From: Rutidosis leptorrhynchoides
Lineage: Eukaryota; Streptophyta; Magnoliopsida; Asterales; Asteraceae
Reading direction: 5' to 3'
Length of the DNA stretch: 64,000 nucleotides
Assembly (NCBI RefSeq): GCF_046630445.1
Contig: NC_092341.1
Coordinates: 220,067,501 to 220,131,500 of the forward strand
Positions within the stretch are counted from its first letter, which is position 1. Every line of letters starts with the position of its first letter. The translations under genes were made by a program, and so were the position numbers. This document shows, piece after piece, positions 63,718 through 64,000 of this stretch. The notes beneath the pieces are model-generated. The model searched no databases. It worked only from the letters and a program-made list of their open reading frames with translations, and was not told the DNA's origin.

Positions 63718-63871
63718 GAGCAGCCAACCAACTGCTCTGAACCATTTCACGGCATTATACTAAGCAATTCACATACGAAGTATTAATGACGATGTTCAAA
63801 CATGACTGAAATACGAAATGCAAAACTAATAGAACGTATTACATAATAGAACTCGGGATTATGCACCAACA

Positions 63872-64000
63872 AACTCCCCCTAAGACCTAGTTCTATTTCA
63901 AAAATCTTCAGTCATTATTTCCTTCATTCGTACGGATCGATTACCATGCTGTTCAAGTAGCACAGCTTAGCTACTTTCACATACTGTTCAGCCTGTACCC
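63872..64000 (-). other. 3' end of copia-type internal region
   Basis: Polypurine tract next to the LTR. Further right a minus-strand frame reads AEQYVKVAKLCYLNS and stops, possibly the end of pol. Too short to classify. Confidence 0.4.

Larger units (their letters stand above)
63312..63871 (-). repeat. Copia-type 3' LTR (560 bp) breaking the XDH exon
   Basis: Plus-strand ends TGTAGACG ... TTATGCACCAACA. On the minus strand it starts TGTTGGTGCATAATC immediately after the polypurine tract AGGGGGAGTT (complement at 63872-63881). It is therefore the 3' LTR of an element extending right, out of the window. The left end coincides with loss of XDH homology. The expected target duplication copy is ATATAC or the last five bases of it (63307-63311). 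Contains a (TA)n run (63551-63629) and a palindrome cluster. Confidence 0.75.

Overview
This window reads as a repeat-rich, heterochromatin-like stretch of a dicot plant nuclear genome. The evidence is plant-type Ty3/gypsy chromovirus (Tekay/Del-like) and Athila-like retrotransposons, tRNA-iMet and tRNA-Asp primer binding sites, a Stowaway-type MITE, a copia-type LTR, and spliced fragments of plant genes (HISN2, ACC oxidase, xanthine dehydrogenase, an F-box gene). The style of the repeats reminds me of Asteraceae, but that is recollection, not proof. I see no intact host gene.

Left block (1-22606): a Russian-doll nest. A chromovirus on the minus strand (here 'F', 1-6449) interrupts the integrase of a second one ('E', 6450-15847). 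E abuts the 5' leader of a relative ('D', 15848-19400). D interrupts the 3' part of an Athila-like element on the plus strand ('B', 19401-22828). Element E carries two extra genes between its primer binding site and gag: an acidic 207-residue ORF and a decayed F-box gene.

Middle block (22829-58574): after a probable copia-type LTR (22829-24271) and T-rich DNA come two members of one Athila-like family in head-to-head orientation, 287 bp apart. A1 (24516-33126, minus, target duplication ATCTT) is a deletion derivative that ends inside reverse transcriptase. A2 (33414-58574, plus, target duplication GTTTT) is about 25 kb because a complete chromovirus ('C', 39823-47910, target duplication CTAGG) sits in its RT and a Stowaway MITE (49555-49761) in its integrase. 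Beyond pol, A2 has a small zinc-knuckle ORF and a spliced env-position ORF.

Right block (58575-64000): T-rich repeat DNA, two tRNA-like (SINE-like) segments, an 855-bp tandem duplication, then a cluster of same-strand exon fragments (HISN2, an unidentified exon, ACC oxidase, xanthine dehydrogenase) that looks like transposon gene capture. It ends where a copia-type LTR (63312-63871, minus) interrupts the xanthine dehydrogenase exon.

The signal I find most unusual is not a gene. Several unrelated retroelement families here carry their own short, CpG-containing, mostly palindromic motif in two or more copies. In the Athila-like family the motif pair lies 20-70 bp upstream of a TATAAAT box in all four LTRs. 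It recurs in the gag leader and upstream of the spliced post-pol ORF. Two copia-type LTRs show a similar arrangement.
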